Positions 43,293 through 53,902 of a DNA stretch of 64,000 nt are shown piece after piece. The notes under the pieces were generated by a model that was given only the letters and a program-made list of their open reading frames with translations, was not told where the DNA came from and searched no databases. The stretch is from the NCBI GenBank assembly GCA_019059635.1, contig JAGVRJ010000003.1, positions 434,001 through 498,000 on the forward strand, written 5' to 3'. Position 1 is the stretch's first letter. Each line of letters starts with the position of its first letter. Made by a program: the position numbers and the translations under genes. This stretch comes from Proales similis. Lineage: Eukaryota; Rotifera; Eurotatoria; Ploima; Proalidae.

Positions 43293-44789
43293 ATGAAAAT
43301 GAAGCAAGCGACATCGCTCAGCAGCCAATTGACTGACCTGTCGACGTTACTCGCTAGAACAAGTCTGGACAGCCCGGTCGGTGCTAGCTCTGCGGTGCTC
43401 GCCTATTTATCCGGACAAGAGGCCACTCTCACTCAGCTGCGAGCTCTTCTCCTCAGCTACTCGTTGTCGCGTATTCTGAACAAGTGAGTTAGATGATTCA
43501 TTCCTGGCCAGACAGAACAGAACAGCTCTATTTTCCCTAGCGCACGGCTGTTGGTATTTTGCGACAAAGCCGCTTCTGGCCAATGGAGAGAGCTGGTGAA
43601 TGGTCGATTCAATTTAAAACTTGAATTCACCGAACTTGACGAGAATGAGTGTGAAAGCGAATCGGATGCCAAATTCGATTTCGCACATTTCATCGATCAG
43701 CACAATCTCAAAGAATTCGACAAAAATTTGACCACGTTGAGCGGTTTGTTCTTTTGCTCGGCTTTCAGGCTGGCGAAATGCTCAAATCTGATTGTCAAGT
43801 GAGCGACACAATCAGAAGCAGACTTTGGTCCGGCTACTGTGAGTTCATTGATGCAAACCGACCGAACTTGACCAGAGTGATTCATGTGTGCCGAAACGGC
43901 GAGATTTTTCAGCGGCAAAAACTTCATCTATTCGCCATGCACCAACTTGGACTCGATCCCGCAGAGTTAAAAGTGAACTTTGTTCCCGTCGGCGATGTGA
44001 AAGGCGCCGAGTCAAATTTGAACGCCAAAATAAACTTTGATCGACGAATGGCCTATTTCGAGCACGCAGCCGAGCAGAGGCAAATGCTGGCTCCAACAAC
44101 TGCCGTTGAAGTCAATTGCCAACTGACTGCATGGTCGTTTTATTACGATCTGTTGGGCCAGAGTCATCAGGCTGACGTCAAGAATTTCAAGTTCATCGAC
44201 ACCGCCGACTTGGACGCCAAGGCATTTGACGAGTCTTCGTTCATTTTGTACAACTGCGCTCGCATTCAGACTCTGCTCGACAAATTCGAATCAATGGTGC
44301 AAGCTGGTCAGTAGGCATGATGCGCGTTTCGTTTGAATTCACTTGATTGGACCAACTTGAACAGGTGTCTATCGGCTTGCTTCTCTCGACTCGGACAAAC
44401 TCGATCTGGACTCGTTACTTTCGAATGAGTTTGAAACAAAATTGATCAACGACTACTTGCTCAAATATGAGCCAGCGCTCAGCGAGCTCCGCCGCGCATT
44501 CGACCAGTCGAACAGTTTAAAGCCCAAAATTGCTCTCAATCGCCTATTTCGCTTGGTGGCCGAACTGTGTAACCACTTTAGCCGATATTACAACAAAGTT
44601 CATTTGCTCGAGGTAAAAGACAAATCAATTTGTGATGTTTAACTTGACTCAACTCGAATTGACTAGAACCCCAGCTGCGCCCACCTTCAGCCGATCATGG
44701 TTGCAAGAGTCCACCTCTATCGACAAGTGCTTGCGTTGCTCGCCCATTTCTTGGCCCAATTCTCAGTAACGCCAATAAAACGCATTTAG
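43293..44789 (+). CDS. DALRD3: DALRD3, DALR anticodon-binding domain protein
   Basis: Five exons (43293-43483, 43541-43798, 43876-44306, 44365-44612, 44667-44789) give 416 residues. The middle part has VIHVCRNGEIFQRQKLHLF, and the C-terminal DALR domain shows SFILYNCARIQTLL, LSNEFETKLINDYLL, HFSRYYNKVHLLE and the terminal SVTPIKRI. These match vertebrate DALRD3, which helps METTL2 place 3-methylcytidine in arginine tRNAs. A shorter alternative splice at the second intron is possible, but the 77-nt intron (43799-43875) gives the best match. The signal AATAAA falls within the last codons of the gene. Confidence 0.9.
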
Positions 44790-44980
44790 ACCCACCTTGG
44801 CGCTTGTTCAAAGACTCGCTAAACCCCCCTGGAACCGTTCTCTGAGGCTGGCCGAAGCAAACAAACGCTTAAAAGAGAGGCTTCATTTTAAAAACCGGTT
44901 CTTTAAAAGTTGTTGCGTTCACACAAAAAAAGAAATGGCACGGTCCTTGGAACTCTGTTTTCTCTCTGGCCTGTGCGCTC

Positions 44981-46899
44981 TCACTTCTTGATGGGAATGC
45001 GTGGCGGAGCGCGTTTATTCGACGCGTATTTGCTTCCTTTGAGTTTGACACCTCGAGGCGCGGTCACATTTACGGCGAGCAGACGATCGGGTGTTGTCAG
45101 CACATCGAACTCGACTCGCTCACCTTCGTCTAGACCCACACTGGGAGCTGCTAGGCCGCTGCGGTGAACGAATATTTCCTGGCCGTCATTGTCTTTGATT
45201 ATGAAGCCGAAGCTGTTCTTAAAGTTGTACCATTTCACTTTGCCCAAAACACGCTGCTCGCTCATTTGACCTTCGGCTCGAGGATCTGCTCCAAACGAGA
45301 TCGGGTAGTAGCTGCTGGGTGCCACCGGCACAAACGCGCCCATCAGCTGGGTGGCCTGCATCGGCATCAGAGGCGGAATAGGCAAGGCGCCAGATCGCTG
45401 CTGCATGGACGCATTGCCTTGCCGAGGGGCACTTGAGCCCCTCGTTGGTCTGGCCTTGCTGGTGCCGTTTTGCGCGCGAGGAGATGTCAACGATGGCTCC
45501 TCGCTTCGACGCTTGGGCTGCGCATATTCTGATCCTTTGACTGCGCCACCGTCAGACGAGCACACTCTGACTGCCTCTGGTCCACTGTGACTTTGGCGAA
45601 GATCGAATTTCACCGACTCTCCCTCGGCCAAACTTCTCACTCGATGGGTTGGATTTTTCTTTTCAATCGCAGTAAAATGCACGTAAACGTCTTCGCCAGT
45701 GTCATTTCTGCTCATCAATAGGCTTCAAGGTTACACCGAAAAAATCAAGTCACTCAGCGCACTCACCGATTGATGAATCCAAAACCGGCCTTGACATTGA
45801 ACCACTTCACCTTGCCGATCAAATCGGTCTCAATCACATTGCCGTCGCCGGGAGATTCTTTCAAAAAGCGAAATTGTTCGGCGTCTTTAAAATTGGCCAG
45901 AGAATTCATCGTTCATTTACTTTTGTCTGGCGAGTAGTCGGAGCCTTGCACCTGTTCACCATTGGGCCCAGTAACATTTACCGCTTCAAGCTTGCCATCA
46001 GCTCCTGAGATCAGAGTTCAGTTGAGGCAAAAAGTCAAACGCAAGCCGCTGAGCCTACTTTTCAAAATGTCAAAGTCAACTGACTCGCCCTCTCTTAGGC
46101 TCGGCTTGAACTTGTTCGGATTATTGCGAATTATTGAGCTCGAGTGTACAAACACGTCTTCGTTATTGAAATCACTTGATTGGTGAATGGAAGCTAGATG
46201 AAAATTTTGTTTGTCTTTCACCAGATTCGCGCAATTTACCAATGAATGAAGCCGTATTTCTTTTTCACATTGAACCATTTGACTCTGCCGTTGATGCGAG
46301 AGTCTAAAAACGGTCTCATTAATCAAGCGCTAAACAAGTGAGTTAGAAGGAGCAAACCGTTGATGATCTGAAGATCGATCGGAGGTATTTCTCGTCTATG
46401 AGCAATCACGTCGAGTATGAGAAAGCCTGTTTTGCCAGTCACATTTACTGCTTCTAGTCCACTTTGAGCTAAACGGCGCACTAAATTGAACAGAACCGCC
46501 AAATTGTCAGTCGAAATGGGAATCCTACTCTGTACAACATCGAAAGTGACTCGCTCGTTGTCAAACAGACTCAAACGAGCCTTGTCCGCGCTCGTATCTG
46601 GCATGTTGGCCGCCAGCGATGTGTAGTGAACGAACACATCTTCTTTGTTGTCGTCCCTGCATTGACGTGCAAATGCAGTACACTCAAATTGTAAAGTGTG
46701 CGCACTCCAACTTACCTGGTGATGAAGCCGAAGCCTTTCACTCGGTGAAACCACTTCACAGTGCCTGTGAGGCCACTGGCTACAAAATCAACAAACCGTG
46801 CAAGAGATTTGAGTGGAATGAGAAGCGGAAGCAAGTGAACGAACCGATTAATTGGCGATTAGACGAGTTTTCGTCGCCCATTCTGCTCGACGGCTCCAT
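44981..46899 (-). CDS. Y-box-like protein with four cold-shock domains
   Basis: The protein binds single-stranded RNA or DNA through cold-shock domains. The start is at 46899 ([13 protein letters not shown]) and several short introns interrupt the gene. Four domains follow each other: [13 protein letters not shown] with [22 protein letters not shown] with [22 protein letters not shown] with DVYVHFTAI; and [13 protein letters not shown] with EIFVHRSGL. Each has its RNP1- and RNP2-like motifs. Most also have the Y-box-type tail EAVNVTG or AVNVTAP followed by a GS(D/E/K)YA-like end. Between the third and fourth domains lies an Arg/Ser/Pro-rich linker. Metazoan Y-box proteins usually have one such domain and UNR has a different set, so four Y-box-type copies is unusual. 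It is probably a translation or mRNA-storage factor. Confidence 0.85.
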
Positions 46900-47546
46900 G
46901 TTTGAACCGATTCTAAAGCCTTTCTATTTTTGTGCTGCAGCAGCTGCTTTTAGCCGCGAATAATAAATTTAAGAGGCTCATTCGCGCTCGTTCGCTCACT
47001 CCACATTTAAAGTTTTCTGGCTTGCCCGCTCGCTCGCTCGTTTGTTCGCTTGATGTGCGCGTCTATGCCAAGTGTGCATTCTGTTTTGTAATTTGTTTTA
47101 TTTTAGTCAGCAAGCAGCCTCCTCTCGCAATATTTTCATTTTTTTTTATTTAATTCAGTTGTACGAAGAAAAACTGGCAATTTTACTGATCAAGCAGACA
47201 AACTAGACAAAATGGTAGAAAAAAAAAATGCCAAAAACAACAAGTGAACAACAGAGGGCGAGTGAACTGAGATACAGATTTGAGTAAAAACTAAAAAAAA
47301 AAAGCCAAGAAAGGGCAGATGCAGAGAATGAGTTTGAGGTGAAGCTAACCAGGAAATTAGTGTGTTGTTTAAAACAGACATCCACTCACGCACAGATGAA
47401 GAGAAATAACGGTATAAAAGCAACGGCCAACTGATCCAGTAAAATTTGGAAAAAAAAGCATGAAGAAGATTATTTCCAATAGAGACAGAGTTTGAATTGA
47501 TCGCTTGCTGGATTCGAGCGTTGGTTCATTTCTTGGTGTCTCCAGC
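46900..47546. other. Short intergenic region
   Basis: I see no gene. It lies upstream of the cold-shock gene and downstream of MAF1, both minus strand, and holds A-rich and T-rich runs. Confidence 0.4.
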
Positions 47547-48446
47547 TCAGTCCATGATGCCGATCAACGTGGGCGCATATTCGTCAGCATCCGCCTCGTT
47601 TGTGTTCGCCTCTTCCTCCATCATCTCTTGGTCGCTGTCGTCGTCAAACGACAGCTTAGTGCACCTGCAAGAGATAAACACAATTCGCTTCATTTTCTTG
47701 TTGAACAAGAAAAAGTTAAACGACCAAAGACAGCCGTCCTCGGCGCACGGGTCAGAAGTCAAGTCTGGGTTGTAGCTATAAGAAAATTTAAGGCCTCGAC
47801 TTGTTGAAATTCAGGCAAAGCTCTGTTACCTGTAGAACTCACAGTCTCTAATGTTTATCTCTTTGTCGACCGCGTCCCAGAGTTGCAGCTTTACTCTGTT
47901 GTACGCGTCCAGAGTGGCCAGATGGTTTTGAATGGCCTTGAGAACGCATTCAAACGAGCGTTCTCTGCTAAACTCCGAGCTGAGCGTGCTTGAAAAGTCG
48001 TAGTCCGGCTGGAAAGAGGCGTTCAGTGTCGAACGTAGATAGAAAAGAGTCTTTTTGGGAATGAGCTCCCAGCCGCTGCAGCCGTACTCGTTATCGTCGC
48101 TAACCGAACGACTGAACATGTAATGGTTCAGGTTCGAGTTGAGGCTCGGCGAAAGACTACTTGATCCGAGGTTCATTGGCGGCCCGAGTAGATCGAATGG
48201 CGAGCTCGCGCCTGTGTGCTTTTCGACCTCGGTCATTTGCTTGAATTGCTTTTTACAATCGCCGGCCATTTTACACGAGTAGCTCTCAATGCTTTAATAA
48301 AATTTTGTTTTTTCATCGCATTTTATTCTGAACTGGCAGGTTTTGCATTTGAAGCTCACGTACCGACTATTGATTTTACACAAGCCGGACTCGACTGTCA
48401 AAGACGAGCTGAGCGCCTCGAATGTTGAATTCTCAAGCAGCTTCAT
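47547..48446 (-). CDS. MAF1: MAF1 homologue, RNA polymerase III repressor
   Basis: Three coding exons, the first 48446-48364 and the second starting at 48291. The N-terminus [16 protein letters not shown], then [18 protein letters not shown] after the first intron, is the MAF1 A box. Later come [33 protein letters not shown] and [10 protein letters not shown] with [18 protein letters not shown], the B and C boxes. MAF1 represses RNA polymerase III under stress, downstream of TOR signalling. The C-terminal tail is acidic ([12 protein letters not shown]), as in other animals. A run of serines and prolines between A and B boxes is the expected phosphorylation region. Confidence 0.95.
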
Positions 48447-48939
48447 TTGCCGAGCGCTGAGGTCTAGTTTGAAATTTTCCTTTCTGTTCTAGAGTGTCAG
48501 CGGAACGTTAAGATAAGTGATTAAATGCGCCCCCAGCGGCCCGCTGCTTATTTGAATCTTAATTCTTAATCTCAATTCAATTGTAACGGATTATTTCTTC
48601 CCGCTCACAATCAAATTGCGCACTTGAATTCACAACAATAGATGGCTCAAGGTCTTGACTTGTATTCAATCAGTTAGCAATAGCCATTATGAATGCTACT
48701 CAATTGGGGTAGATGGCGTTGGATACCGTCGTATGCGAATGTGAAACAAACGTGACAATTGTTCAAACGGCTCACGCTCTCAATTTCATTTCCTTTCAAC
48801 AAGTGACTGCAGATTGAATCGATACGCACATGCACTCTCTCTCTCTCTCCCTCTTCCTTTTCTCTATCCCTTTCCCGAAGCAATTTGAAGTAAAAGCCCG
48901 AGCCGAATCAACAACATTTTGGTCCAAGAATCAAGCAAA
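48447..48939. promoter_or_regulatory. Divergent intergenic region upstream of MAF1
   Basis: This 493-bp gap separates the start codons of MAF1 (minus) and an unknown gene (plus). It contains a CT run near 48836-48855. Promoters for both genes are expected here. Confidence 0.45.
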
Positions 48940-49784
48940 ATGTCCGACTCAAGCTCTAAAAAAAAAGGCATCAAACGCTTTTTTCTGCCACAAAAAGACA
49001 TAAATGGCAATCATATGATGTCCTTTGACGCCAATCAGCAGGAAGGTATTTGCTCGTTGTTGTTTTAAAACCGCAACCACACACATTCTTAGTTATGCTG
49101 TTTATTCGCTTCAGATTCGACCGAAGAATGCTCGCTGTTGTTCAAAGGCTCTCCACAGCTTCGTCTCGACGAGTCAAGCGAGGCATCAAAGCTAAACTCG
49201 AGCGAGGAAAGCGCCAATTACTTTGATCGAGTGCAGCAGAGATATGCGGGCGCACTGCTTCAACTAATCAATGGCTCACGAAACACGAGATCCAACTCGT
49301 TCGATCGAAACGCTGACCCTTGTCCAGAGCCTACTTCACTTCTTTACGAGGACATTGATTTGGACAAAGTAAGGCAAACTGAGCGCTTTCTTCAGCAAAC
49401 TCATTTCAAACCGAATGGACCAGATCGAAAAGGTGGAAAGGCCCGGCCATTGCCACGAGCCGAACATGTTTGAGTTCGAAAATCAATGGAACAATGAATG
49501 CGACCAGATGCTAACTTGTGGTGCCAAGATCGAATTTGACCGCCAGTCGAATTTGTCCTCGCCGGTGCTCCGTGCCAACAAGCTTCAGCCATTGTTCAAG
49601 GATGGCAAAGAGAACCTTCCGTTTTTTAAAAATGTCAAACGCAAAGTGTGGAAGAGCATGACCAGCCTCGGGCCGAACAAGTAAGAGCCCAATTTGTGCC
49701 CGATCGCTGATCTTGCTCATTTGACCTCTGTCAACAAGGACCAAGAAGGAGACCAAGAGAAACGATCTCCAAGTGCACGACTAA
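48940..49784 (+). CDS. Unknown protein with KEN box and PIP-like motif
   Basis: I do not recognise this gene. Four exons (about 48940-49045, 49117-49369, 49425-49680, 49740-49784) join in frame. The protein is polar and serine-rich, with no membrane segment. The N-terminus reads KKKGIKRFFLPQKD, resembling a PCNA-interacting (PIP-like) motif, although the usual first glutamine is a lysine. Near the end is DGKENLPFF, a KEN box that can direct APC/C-dependent degradation, followed by basic KNVKRKVWKSM and a terminal RNDLQ. PIP plus KEN is the arrangement of small replication-linked proteins such as PCLAF. That comparison is only a hypothesis. The intron 49370-49424 is needed to join the two reading frames. 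Confidence 0.65.
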
Positions 49785-50351
49785 TTCGAATAATTTTATA
49801 CTTTTCAACTCAATTCATCTTTTATTTTCACGGCCAGAGCTAAATCTTAAAATCGATCCGGAACAGCGATGATCAATTAAATTGATCGTGATCCATTTGA
49901 GTGATCGTGAGTTTAATTCAAACACCGCAAATGGAACGAAAGAGAGAAGAAGAATTACTTCTTGGTCGATCATCAGTGCCTTTTTTTTATTTAAATCCAA
50001 TTCAGACCGAGAATAAAAGTCTTTATTCACTGCTAAAGTTACTGACAAAAGCTTAAAGGGAAGCATTTGTGTTTGAATAACTTTATTATTCAATTGTAAA
50101 TGTCAACTGAGCATACGCGAGTAGTAAAGTAGTAACTGAGTAGTAAATGCAGTCTGATACGCTCTTAAAATAAAAGTAAGCAGGGGAAGATAAAATGCAC
50201 GTCAAACGGGTTTAAATAAGATTAGATTGCTGCAAGCGCTAGATTCAATTTGGTTTAGATTGATTACTTGATTGGTTATTGGAAGCATTGGTTGAAGAAA
50301 TGAGATTCACGCGCCAATGAATTGAGCGGCGGCGAAGGATTGCTGGGGCGG
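49785..50351. other. Convergent intergenic region
   Basis: No gene is seen between the unknown KEN-box gene (plus) and the F-box gene (minus). The sequence is A/T-rich with several TTTATT and AATAAA motifs that could serve either gene. Confidence 0.4.
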
Positions 50352-51474
50352 TCAGAAACTGCAGACCGAGTTGCGACTGCCATTAATTGTGTACATGAGC
50401 TTGTGACTGAGCATCTTCTCGTGTCCATGCTCGATTTCGCAATGCGGCAGATTGGGCCACAGAGTGTCAATCACTCTGCTCTTCTCAATCGAAGTGTTGT
50501 TCAAGTTGAGATAGGCGAGGCCGCTCAAGTTGCGAAGGAGCTCGGCGTTCGATATGCCGAAGCAAGATGTCAAGTAGAGCGTGTGAAGATTGACCAAATT
50601 GTCGGCGATGAGCGGCAGGCATCTGTTGCTCAGATTGGACGACATGCCCAAATTCAACGCTCGCAAATTGAGCGCCAAATTTGCCGAGCGCACAAGTGTG
50701 CCGATGCCCTCGTCCGAGATGTTTGTGTTGATCAGGTCGAGTCGCTCGAGCTTTGACATTCGACTGCTCAGTAGCTGGGCAGTCTCGTTGCCCAGTGTCG
50801 ACTGCGTCTGCTTTATGCTCAAAGTTCGCAGGTTGGGCATCAGAGAGCAGATTTGATCTACACTGCGAGGAACAAGCGGCTCTGAACGCATCAAGTACAA
50901 ATGCTCGAGTCTGGAGCCGATTTCGATGCTTCGCGGACCTTTGTCAAACCACTGCTCGTTCAGTCGACACCAATTCAACGAAATTGACTTGAGAGAGTTG
51001 AAATGGGCGAAGCATTCCAGGTTTAGCCGACTCAGGTCCAAATGGTCCAAAGATATGCTTTGTAAATTGCAGCAACTGACTGAGAGCACGTTGATGAAAA
51101 ATTGAGCGTCCAAGTAGTACAGAGAGCATTCAAATGCATCTTTCTGTTGGAGATCAACGCTCTCTGGCACATGATTTCCGGAGATTATCAACTCCCTGCT
51201 CGCTTCACACCCGTAGGCTTGAATCATGCTGGACAAGTGCTTTAGACTGAGCTGCTCTCTCAGGGGGCTGAGATCCACTCTAATCCAGAATGAAGCGTCC
51301 TTGAGAAGCGATCTCCATTTTTTACAAACCCTTTCAAGTCAAGTCTAAATGTATGCTGTGGACGATTCAGTGACGTCAAATGTGCACCTACCTGGCCAGT
51401 CTGAGTCGCTCTTTGAGATCAAGTCGGGCAAAAACTGAAAGTAGAAAGTGCTCGGGCAGCTGTTGAATGCTCAT
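50352..51474 (-). CDS. F-box and leucine-rich-repeat protein
   Basis: Two exons join at 51.3-51.4 kb. The first encodes MSIQQLPEHFLLSVFARLDL and, across the intron, VCKKWRSLLKDASFWIRVDL: a complete F-box. The rest (about 300 residues) holds degenerate leucine-rich repeats such as LESISLNW-type strands, LRTLSIKQTQS, LERLDLINTNISDEG, LRALNLGMSSNLS, LHTLYLTSCFGIS and LAYLNLNNTSIEKS. Proteins of this kind are substrate receptors of SCF ubiquitin ligases; the substrate is unknown. I cannot assign a particular FBXL orthologue. It is divergently arranged with NUDCD3, 141 bp apart. Confidence 0.82.
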
Positions 51475-51615
51475 TTGCTCAAAGTTCTGTAAAAGCAACT
51501 CTGGATTCAGTCTGCTTGGCTGCTAATCTCAATGAAGGAAGGTTGTGTATTAACTCGCATAATTTACGTCTCACAACAGTGAATGCCGAGTTTGTTTTGA
51601 TGTTCCATTGCAAAA
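51475..51615. promoter_or_regulatory. Bidirectional promoter between the F-box gene and NUDCD3
   Basis: Only 141 bp separate two start codons on opposite strands, so a shared promoter is expected. No specific element is identified. Confidence 0.55.
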
Positions 51616-52878
51616 ATGAGTGAACTTGAAGAAGCGGGCAAATATGACGATGTCCTATTGGGTATTCTTCAGCGAGAGGGCCGAATCGAGCCGTTCCTCG
51701 ACACAATAATTAGCTTCCTTTATCGCCGGTACCTTTTTTTATGAGGCAGCGAAGCCTCCTACTTTGTTCTCTTGTAATTGTTGCGTCTTATGCAAGCACT
51801 GACTTCTTCCTCGTGCAAGAGAGCCCACAGCAGTCATACGGTTTTGCGCCTGGCTATGCCAAACGAGTCATCACCAAAGTAGCTAACCGGCAAAAGTCCG
51901 AATTCTCATCTCTGACATGGTTTTCAGACATTTGAAAAGTACGACTCAGTTCCCAAGGAGAAGCTGAAGCAACGTCTTCTAGACTCGAGTAAGCAGCTTT
52001 TAGCTTCGATTTGCGATTGAATTGGAATCGAAGAGCAAAATTGAAAGCAAATCATTCCGATACTCAACACGAGCCGGCGTCTCCTACGCTTCCTCGCAAA
52101 ACAAAAGAAAACGTCGCCGTGCCCAAAAAAGAGGAGGCAAACGAGTTAAATGACGAAGATTTCCAACGCAATCCGAGCAGCTACAATGGAGCCAGACGAG
52201 ACAAGTATTCGTGGTCGCAGACAAACAAAGATATTGACATTCAGGTGAAGGTGAGGCAGAAATAAAAAGAAACGAAACTCAACGCAAATTGAGTGCCGCG
52301 TGAAGATCAAAGAGAGCACAAGGAAAGGCAAAGACGTTCAAGTGGAAATCGGTCGAGAGCGGCTTCTTGTCAAAGAAAGGAACCCAAGCACAAACGAACT
52401 TGAATCAATAATTGACGACAGACTCGCTTGGAAATGCCGCCCTGAGGAGTCTACTTGGACCCTCTATCCGAGCGATCATCTGTTTGTAAGCAACTCGGTT
52501 TACCTTGACGTTCATCGGGTAAGAATGCAACGGTTCTAGATAAATTTGGAGAAAGCTGACGAGCGGTGGTGGGATCGACTAGTCGAGAGCGAGCCACAGC
52601 TCGATCTCAAGAGAATAAATCCAGAAAAGCCTATGCAAGAGCTTGAGCCGGAGGCTCAGGCCAAAATCCAGCAAATGATGTACGACGAGCGTCAGAAAAG
52701 GCTCGGCTTGCCCACTTCAGAGCAGCAGGTAGATAAGACTTGAAATAAAAGTTTGAAAATCGTCATCAAACTTGGCGACCAACAGCAAAATCTGGACCTA
52801 TTGAAAAAAGCGTGGGACGCGGAAGGTTCGCCGTTCAAAGGAACCCCGTTTGATCCGAGCGTTCTCAAAACAGACTGA
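51616..52878 (+). CDS. NUDCD3: NUDCD3, NudC-family co-chaperone
   Basis: Several exons with short introns. The N-terminus has DDVLLGILQREGRIEPFLD and, across the first intron, YRRTDFFLVQ: the NudC N-terminal region. The central CS (p23-like) domain begins near DKYSWSQTNKDIDIQVKV and continues through VQVEIGRERLLVKE and RPEESTWTLYPSDHLFV. The C-terminal part has ERWWDRLVESEPQLDLKRI, EEAQAKI-like helix, KRLGLPTSEQQ and, in the last exon, LLKKAWDAEGSPFKGTPFDP. These match vertebrate NUDCD3, an Hsp90-linked chaperone that stabilises dynein intermediate chain. AATAAA lies at 52932, and a strong splice-acceptor-like sequence follows before TAF13. Confidence 0.93.
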
Positions 52879-52931
52879 CTGGTCTACAAAGACCGACGCA
52901 TCATTGCGTAAATGACACGAAACGCTTCTGA

Positions 52932-52937
52932 AATAAA
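52932..52937 (+). terminator. Polyadenylation signal AATAAA
   Basis: This lies 54 nt after the NUDCD3 stop codon. A pyrimidine-rich acceptor ending TTTTGTTCAG at 52976 follows 39 nt later, ahead of TAF13. Confidence 0.55.
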
Positions 52938-53052
52938 TTTGCTGCGATTCTCTTGCTGGCTTGCGCTTTTGTTCAGAAGCCCGTGGAAAGGCTTTTAAAT
53001 TAAAGCATGGAGCTAATGCTCAATTCGAATCGATGCAAAAAGGCCGCAAGAG

Positions 53053-53555
53053 ATGGCCGAGGACATTGAAGAGCAGTTCGAAGAAGAAATTCACGAGGAA
53101 GCCGAGGCCGGTGCGTCAGACAAGAAGAAGCCGTCGTTCAGCAGGGAGCGTAAGGCGTCGATATTTGCCCAGTTTAAATGGCTCGGATTTAAGTTAATTG
53201 CTTTGTTTTTTATCCAAGTCAAAATGATGATGTACGGCTTTGGCGACGACGAAAATCCCTATCAAGAGTCGGTAGAGCTGCTCGAAGAGCTGGTTATTCA
53301 CTTTATTCAAAACATGGTAACTCAACTTGTTATTCTAAACGTTTGATGGGCTTTGTTCGCCTAACGAGATTGAAACAACACGTGCAGACAATTAAAACAA
53401 TGGAGCTGAGTCGTCAAAATCGACTTCAAATCGAAGACTTGATGTTTTTGCTGCGAAAAGACCCGAGAAAGTACGCGCGAGCCAAAGACCTTCTGATCAT
53501 GAACGAGGAGTTGAAAAGGGCGCGCAAGGCCTTCGACGAGCCGGCCAAATTCTAA
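53053..53555 (+). CDS. TAF13: TAF13, TFIID subunit 13
   Basis: Three exons (53053-53147 approx., 53217-53316, 53388-53555) give about 120 residues. The acidic N-terminus is followed by the histone fold of TAF13: MMYGFGDDENPYQESVELLE, ELVIHFIQNM, then LQIEDLMFLLRKDPRKYARA and the terminal ELKRARKAFDEPAKF. TAF13 pairs with TAF11 in TFIID and contacts TBP, so it acts at RNA polymerase II promoters. The first intron is 69 nt and stop-free, so the gene reads open through it; removing it brings FSREL directly next to KMMMYGFG as in other animals. The start is 174 bp after the NUDCD3 stop on the same strand. Confidence 0.95.
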
Positions 53556-53881
53556 ATTCTGCAAGCAAGCAGCACCCCTCTTGTGAATATAAGCCATAGA
53601 AATAGAGAACAGAAAGAGAAACACACAAACAAGCTCAATCCTCTTACGAGAGTTGAGTGTATGGCCTATTCAAGTTGACTTGCAGGCTATTCTGTTGGAA
53701 GAAAAATTTAAATCAAATTAAATAGACTCAATAAAATCGTTCAAGTCAAGCTCAAGTGTTTACTGGCGAGTTTCAACACAAACAATAAAACGTTAAGTTG
53801 CTGTGCAGCTGCTGAAATCGAACAAGAATTGAGAATGTGTGACTCGGCATTGTTTTTATTTTCTTTTTCACTCGGCCTAAT

Positions 53882-53902
53882 TGTGTGTGTGTGTGTGTGT
53901 GT
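53882..53902. repeat. TG microsatellite
   Basis: An uninterrupted TG run of about ten units. Confidence 0.9.

Noticed and set aside
43724-43815. Introns of 17, 25 or 33 nt in DALRD3
   Set aside because: A single 77-nt intron (43799-43875) gives a better match to the family and a normal length.
2893-53216. Many introns are a multiple of three and free of stops (for example 60 nt at 2893, 24095 and 19654; 63 nt at 20358; 69 nt at 42799)
   Set aside because: These stand out only because they leave reading frames open. With about 70 introns near 60 nt, one third in frame and fewer than half of those stop-free, about nine are expected by chance.
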